Assembly: GCF_019173455.1 (NCBI RefSeq)
Contig: NZ_JADPQH010000002.1
Span: 449,490-513,489, forward strand
Reading direction: 5' to 3'
Source of the DNA: Nesterenkonia sp. Act20
Lineage (GTDB): Bacteria > Actinomycetota > Actinomycetes > Actinomycetales > Micrococcaceae
DNA: 64,000 nucleotides
Shown piece after piece: positions 61,142-64,000 of the stretch (position 1 is the first letter of the stretch; every line of letters begins with the position of its first letter). Below the pieces are notes generated by a model, which was not told the DNA's origin, searched no databases, and saw nothing but the letters and a program-made list of their open reading frames with translations. Made by a program: the position numbers and the translations under genes.

Positions 61142-61487
61142 CGTCGAGGCCCTTCCCTGTCGTGACCACATAGGAGGTGATGGATCGGATCTTCGCGGTC
61201 TTGGCGGTCGAGGCGAAGACCAGGAAGTGCGCGAAACGCATGGTCGAGCCATCAGCACCGACGGCGAGACCATCACAGGAGCCCAACCGGCCGTGGGTCA
61301 CCACGTTGTCCAGCACCAGACGCTGAAACCCTGTCTCGCTATTTCCAGGGTGGACGTGCCATTCCGCATCTGGGAGAAGCCACTGCTCGAGGTAGGTCTG
61401 GTCTTCCTCTCCCCAGGCCCGGGCAATCTCCGCGACGATCTGCATGCGCGGTGAATTGCCGCAGCTCGCGGGCATGGTGAACTCCAT
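61125..61487 (-). CDS. SnoaL/NTF2-like protein
   Basis: 120 residues, a single alpha+beta cone fold of the SnoaL/NTF2 type: EIARAWGEEDQTYLEQWLLPDAEWHV and FAHFLVFASTAKTAKIRSITSYVV. Leaderless start (TAATGT six bases before ATG 61487). Function not assignable. Confidence 0.7.
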   Translation of the reverse strand: MEFTMPASCGNSPRMQIVAEIARAWGEEDQTYLEQWLLPDAEWHVHPGNSETGFQRLVLDNVVTHGRLGSCDGLAVGADGSTMRFAHFLVFASTAKTAKIRSITSYVVTTGKGLDGADDN

Positions 61488-61493
61488 AGCGAC

Positions 61494-61499
61494 ACATTA
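61494..61499 (-). promoter_or_regulatory. -10 element of leaderless NTF2-like gene
   Basis: TAATGT on the minus strand, six bases before the ATG at 61487. Confidence 0.6.
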
Positions 61500-61607
61500 G
61501 CCCGGCCGCGTGACCTGAACGAGAGGACCCCACCTGGCACGTTACTGTGATGTAAGACTCATGTTCCCCGCACGGGTCTGTCACTCGAACTTGATGAGGT
61601 TCTCCTG

Positions 61608-62609
61608 ATGTTGCCACGCTTCCCGGGGCGCTCTCCCGCGTCCAAAAAACGCTCCCACCGCGGGACGCCGCAACGCTCGCTGTGGAGCCGATTCAGAGCA
61701 TGGCCGCTGATCGCGAAGATTCCGGCCATCGGCTGCGCGGGGCTCCTCGGCCTCTTCGTGCTTCTGCTCGTCATCGGAATCGTCGGCGTCGCACTGGACC
61801 CCGCCGGTGGTGATGAACCGGCAGCAGAGGATCAGGCGACCTCCGCCCCTGAGACCGAGGAGCCGTCCTCTGCATCGGCCGCGCCTGAAGAGTCCGAATC
61901 GCCGGAGCCTACGGAATCGGACGAGCCTTCAGAGGAACCCGCGGAGAGTGAGACGCCCACTCCCAGCCCGTCCCCCACTCCGAGCCCCACCCCAACTCCC
62001 ACTGCTTCAGCGAACCCGGATGAGAATCGCGCCGTCGTCGTGCGGATTGTGGACGGGGACACTGTGGAGCTCGACAACGGTGACACCGTACGGGTCACCG
62101 GCATCGACACCCCGGAGCGCGGCGAGTGCAACTTCGACACCGCCTCGGCGCGGATGGGTGAACTCGTGCGAGGAAAGACCGTCACGCTCACCCGGGACGG
62201 GGATGACGCCGACCGCTACGACCGGATCCTGCGCTACATCGACGTCGGCGGGACGGATGCGGGCATGACACTGATCGAAGAAGGCCTCGCCACGGCCCGC
62301 TACGACTCGCGCGATGGCTATGACTTTCACACCCGCGAGCCCGACTACATCGCCGCCGACAACGCGACCGCCCTGCAAGGCTGCGCCGCCGAGCAGGCCC
62401 CAGCACCGGAGCCCGCACCAGCGCCGGCACCGGCACCGGCACCCGAGCAGCAGGCCAGCAACTGCGACCCGAACTACACCCCCTGCATCCCCGTGTACCC
62501 GCCGGATGTCAATTGCGGAGACCTCAGCTCTGCCGTCCGCGTGATCGGCACGGACGTGCACGGTCTCGACGCCGACGGCGACGGCATCGGATGCGACTCC
62601 AACGGCTGA
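61608..62609 (+). CDS. Membrane-anchored thermonuclease with excalibur domain
   Basis: 333 residues: basic cytosolic N-terminus, a transmembrane helix (IGCAGLLGLFVLLLVIGIVGVAL, about 44-62), Glu/Pro/Ser/Thr-rich linker, a staphylococcal-nuclease-like domain about 140-265 (RIVDGDTVELDNGDTVRVTG, IDTPERGEC with the catalytic Arg/Asp/Glu pattern), an Ala/Pro linker, and a C-terminal calcium-binding excalibur motif (DADGDGIGCDSN). Extracellular DNA/RNA hydrolysis near the cell surface is expected. Confidence 0.9.
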   Translation: MLPRFPGRSPASKKRSHRGTPQRSLWSRFRAWPLIAKIPAIGCAGLLGLFVLLLVIGIVGVALDPAGGDEPAAEDQATSAPETEEPSSASAAPEESESPEPTESDEPSEEPAESETPTPSPSPTPSPTPTPTASANPDENRAVVVRIVDGDTVELDNGDTVRVTGIDTPERGECNFDTASARMGELVRGKTVTLTRDGDDADRYDRILRYIDVGGTDAGMTLIEEGLATARYDSRDGYDFHTREPDYIAADNATALQGCAAEQAPAPEPAPAPAPAPAPEQQASNCDPNYTPCIPVYPPDVNCGDLSSAVRVIGTDVHGLDADGDGIGCDSNG

Positions 62610-62659
62610 CACGTTAGGGTGCTGAGGAATTCGCTGCAGCTGACCTATGAAGGAGTTTC

Positions 62660-62866
62660 GTGGCGACAGAAACCCCGGAGCGTGAACAGAAGGGCCGATT
62701 CTGGACGACCTGGCAGACGGTGATGGCCGCGCTGGGGGTCCCGTTGATCGCCTGGATGTACTTCGCGCCGCAGGACATGCGCCTGACCGGCGGGTGGTAC
62801 CTGCTGGCCTGGCTATCGATCCTGCTGCTGGCCACCCTGGTCGCCGGTCCGCGCCGGAAGACCTGA
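62660..62866 (+). CDS. Small two-helix membrane protein
   Basis: 68 residues, GTG start with AAGGAG just upstream. Two predicted helices (TVMAALGVPLIAWMYFA, YLLAWLSILLLATLVAG) joined by a short loop. No known family. Overlaps the 3' end of the convergent GNAT gene by 54 bases. Confidence 0.65.
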   Translation: MATETPEREQKGRFWTTWQTVMAALGVPLIAWMYFAPQDMRLTGGWYLLAWLSILLLATLVAGPRRKT

Positions 62867-63367
62867 GCTCCCGCGGCGCATCGGCACATGCGGGATGCCG
62901 TCTTCCAGGAACGGCTCCCCGGTACGGGTGAAGCCGAAAGACCCGTACCACCCCTCCAGCGGCTGCTGCGCGTCGAGCACCACGGCACTTTCCGGCGACT
63001 GCGCGGCGCAGTGCTCCAGCCCGCGCTGCATCAGCTCGCGCGCCACACCGGTGCCCCGGAGCGCCTCCCGGGCGACCACCCGCCCTATCCGGAATCCTTC
63101 GGGCTCGCGCAGCACCCGCAGGGTGGCGAGGACTTCGCCCGCCGCCGGGTCGTCGGAACCGGTCGCGGCGTCGTCGTGGTCAGTCCGATTCTCAGGGGCG
63201 TCTACCACCCACGCCATGACAGTTCCGGGTTCGAGGTCCCGCCCGTCCAGCTCTGGGTACGCGCACTGCTGCTCCACGACGAACACGTCGGTTCTGAGCT
63301 GGAGCACTCTGTAGAGCGAGACCGGGTCCATCTGGGCCACCGGGGCGATGTGAAACTGTGCAGACAT
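62813..63367 (-). CDS. GNAT N-acetyltransferase, ElaA-like
   Basis: 184 residues from ATG 63367. ElaA-type order: LYRVLQLRTDVFVVEQQCAYPELDG near the start and the acetyl-CoA loop GRVVAREALRGTGVARELMQ. Leaderless (TAGGAT seven bases upstream). Divergent from rlmH, with only 36 bases between the start codons. Substrate unknown. Confidence 0.88.
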   Translation of the reverse strand: MSAQFHIAPVAQMDPVSLYRVLQLRTDVFVVEQQCAYPELDGRDLEPGTVMAWVVDAPENRTDHDDAATGSDDPAAGEVLATLRVLREPEGFRIGRVVAREALRGTGVARELMQRGLEHCAAQSPESAVVLDAQQPLEGWYGSFGFTRTGEPFLEDGIPHVPMRRGSSGLPARTGDQGGQQQDR

Positions 63368-63374
63368 GGGATCC

Positions 63375-63380
63375 ATCCTA
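63375..63380 (-). promoter_or_regulatory. -10 element of leaderless GNAT gene
   Basis: TAGGAT on the minus strand, seven bases before the ATG at 63367. Confidence 0.65.
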
Positions 63381-63390
63381 GGGTTCCCGG

Positions 63391-63396
63391 TAGTCT
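63391..63396 (+). promoter_or_regulatory. -10 element of leaderless rlmH
   Basis: TAGTCT ends seven bases before the ATG at 63404. Ten bases separate it from the opposite GNAT -10 element. Confidence 0.65.
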
Positions 63397-63403
63397 CGCC
63401 CGT

Positions 63404-63862
63404 ATGAGCATCACCGCCCTGGCAGTAGGCAAGAAGCATGAGAAATGGGCCGTGGAAGGGATCGAGCGCTACACGAAGCGTCTGCGCAAGCCCTATGACC
63501 TGGACTGGAAGCTGCTCCCCCACTCCTCCCGCGAGCACGACGCCGCACGGCAGGAGGAGTCGGAACGGATCCTCGCCGCGCTGAAGCCCAAGGACCATGT
63601 GATCCTGCTCGACGAGCGCGGCAAGAACATCAGCTCACCTGGGTTTGCCGCGCACCTGCAGGGCAGCTTCGACGCCGGGGCGCACGTCGTCGTGATCATC
63701 GGAGGTGCCTACGGGGTCACCGACCAGCTCCAGCAGCGCGCGGATCTCGTCTGGTCGCTGTCCAAGCTGGTGTTCCCGCATCAGCTGGTGCGGATGCTCC
63801 TGGCCGAACAGGTCTACCGGGCTCAGGAGATCTCCGCAGGGCGGTCCTACCACCATGAGTGA
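63404..63862 (+). CDS. rlmH: 23S rRNA pseudouridine-1915 N3-methyltransferase
   Basis: 152 residues, SPOUT family with the trefoil-knot SAM site IIGGAYGVTDQL and LLDERGKNISS. Methylates pseudouridine 1915 of 23S rRNA in the assembled ribosome. Leaderless ATG at 63404. Its stop overlaps the next gene by eight bases. Confidence 0.93.
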   Translation: MSITALAVGKKHEKWAVEGIERYTKRLRKPYDLDWKLLPHSSREHDAARQEESERILAALKPKDHVILLDERGKNISSPGFAAHLQGSFDAGAHVVVIIGGAYGVTDQLQQRADLVWSLSKLVFPHQLVRMLLAEQVYRAQEISAGRSYHHE

Positions 63863-64000
63863 GTCCCCCGCGGCGTCGGATGCCTCCCTCTCGGCCGCTC
63901 CCGCCGAACCAGTGGTGGGGATCCTCGGCGCCGGTCGAGCCGGCACTGCTTTCGCCCGCACCCTGCTGCGCGCCGGGGTGGCCGTGGACATCGCGTCCAC
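63855..64000 (+). CDS. Rossmann-fold dinucleotide-binding protein, 5' part only
   Basis: 48 residues visible, cut by the window edge. After a polar start, VVGILGAGRAGTAFARTLLRAG is a GxGxxG dinucleotide fold like that of the F420/NADP-dependent and 6-phosphogluconate-like reductases. Overlaps rlmH by eight bases (ATGAGTGA), so probably co-transcribed. Confidence 0.6.
   Translation, partial: MSESPAASDASLSAAPAEPVVGILGAGRAGTAFARTLLRAGVAVDIAS

Overview
The window is high-GC DNA (roughly two thirds G+C by eye) from an actinobacterium. GTP-dependent PEP carboxykinase, a ThrE-type amino-acid exporter, Nei2-type glycosylase, iron-siderophore ABC genes, dense use of GTG starts and many leaderless genes all point to Micrococcales, most likely Micrococcaceae. 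The genus cannot be fixed from the sequence alone.

Region 1 (1-13434) is a LacI-controlled sugar operon on the minus strand. In transcription order it encodes a solute-binding lipoprotein, two permeases, an SDR, a Gfo/Idh/MocA-like protein, a 4-oxalocrotonate-type tautomerase, an intracellular GH10 xylanase-like hydrolase, an IlvD/Edd sugar-acid dehydratase, a zinc alcohol dehydrogenase, a second SDR, an SMP-30 lactonase and (cut by the window edge) an alpha-ketoglutarate semialdehyde dehydrogenase. Together these look like import of short (xylo)oligosaccharides, hydrolysis inside the cell and non-phosphorylative (Weimberg-type) oxidation of the pentose to alpha-ketoglutarate. The divergent lacI gene and a perfect 19-bp palindrome in the intergenic region give the control point.

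Region 2 (13621-29920) is mixed housekeeping and poorly characterised genes: a GH15 enzyme divergent from a G6PDH homologue, SDR, CBS-domain proteins, a YkvI-type membrane protein, a PH-domain protein, pentapeptide-repeat and Nudix proteins, a quinone oxidoreductase, tRNA-Ser(UGA), two MFS transporters, a TetR regulator with a palindromic operator, and a HAD dehalogenase.

Region 3 (29967-39708) has a Nei-type DNA glycosylase adjoining an unrecognised PD-(D/E)XK nuclease-like gene, phosphomannomutase, and an iron-siderophore ABC set with a fused double permease. Region 4 (39838-49104) has a DavB-like lysine 2-monooxygenase facing a DavA-like nitrilase, ThrE, a BCCT transporter overlapping a ureohydrolase, and PEP carboxykinase. 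Region 5 (49416-64000) has tRNA-Arg(ACG), universal stress protein, a TetR/MFS pair, the fruR-fruK-fruA-ptsH PTS operon, upp, tadA, apt, tRNA-Ser(CGA), DedA, a secreted or anchored thermonuclease, a GNAT/RlmH divergent pair and the start of a dinucleotide-binding protein.

A recurring architectural feature is leaderless genes: at least 14 genes have a TANNNT hexamer ending 6 or 7 bases before the start codon and usually no Shine-Dalgarno sequence. No CRISPR array, insertion sequence or prophage was seen.
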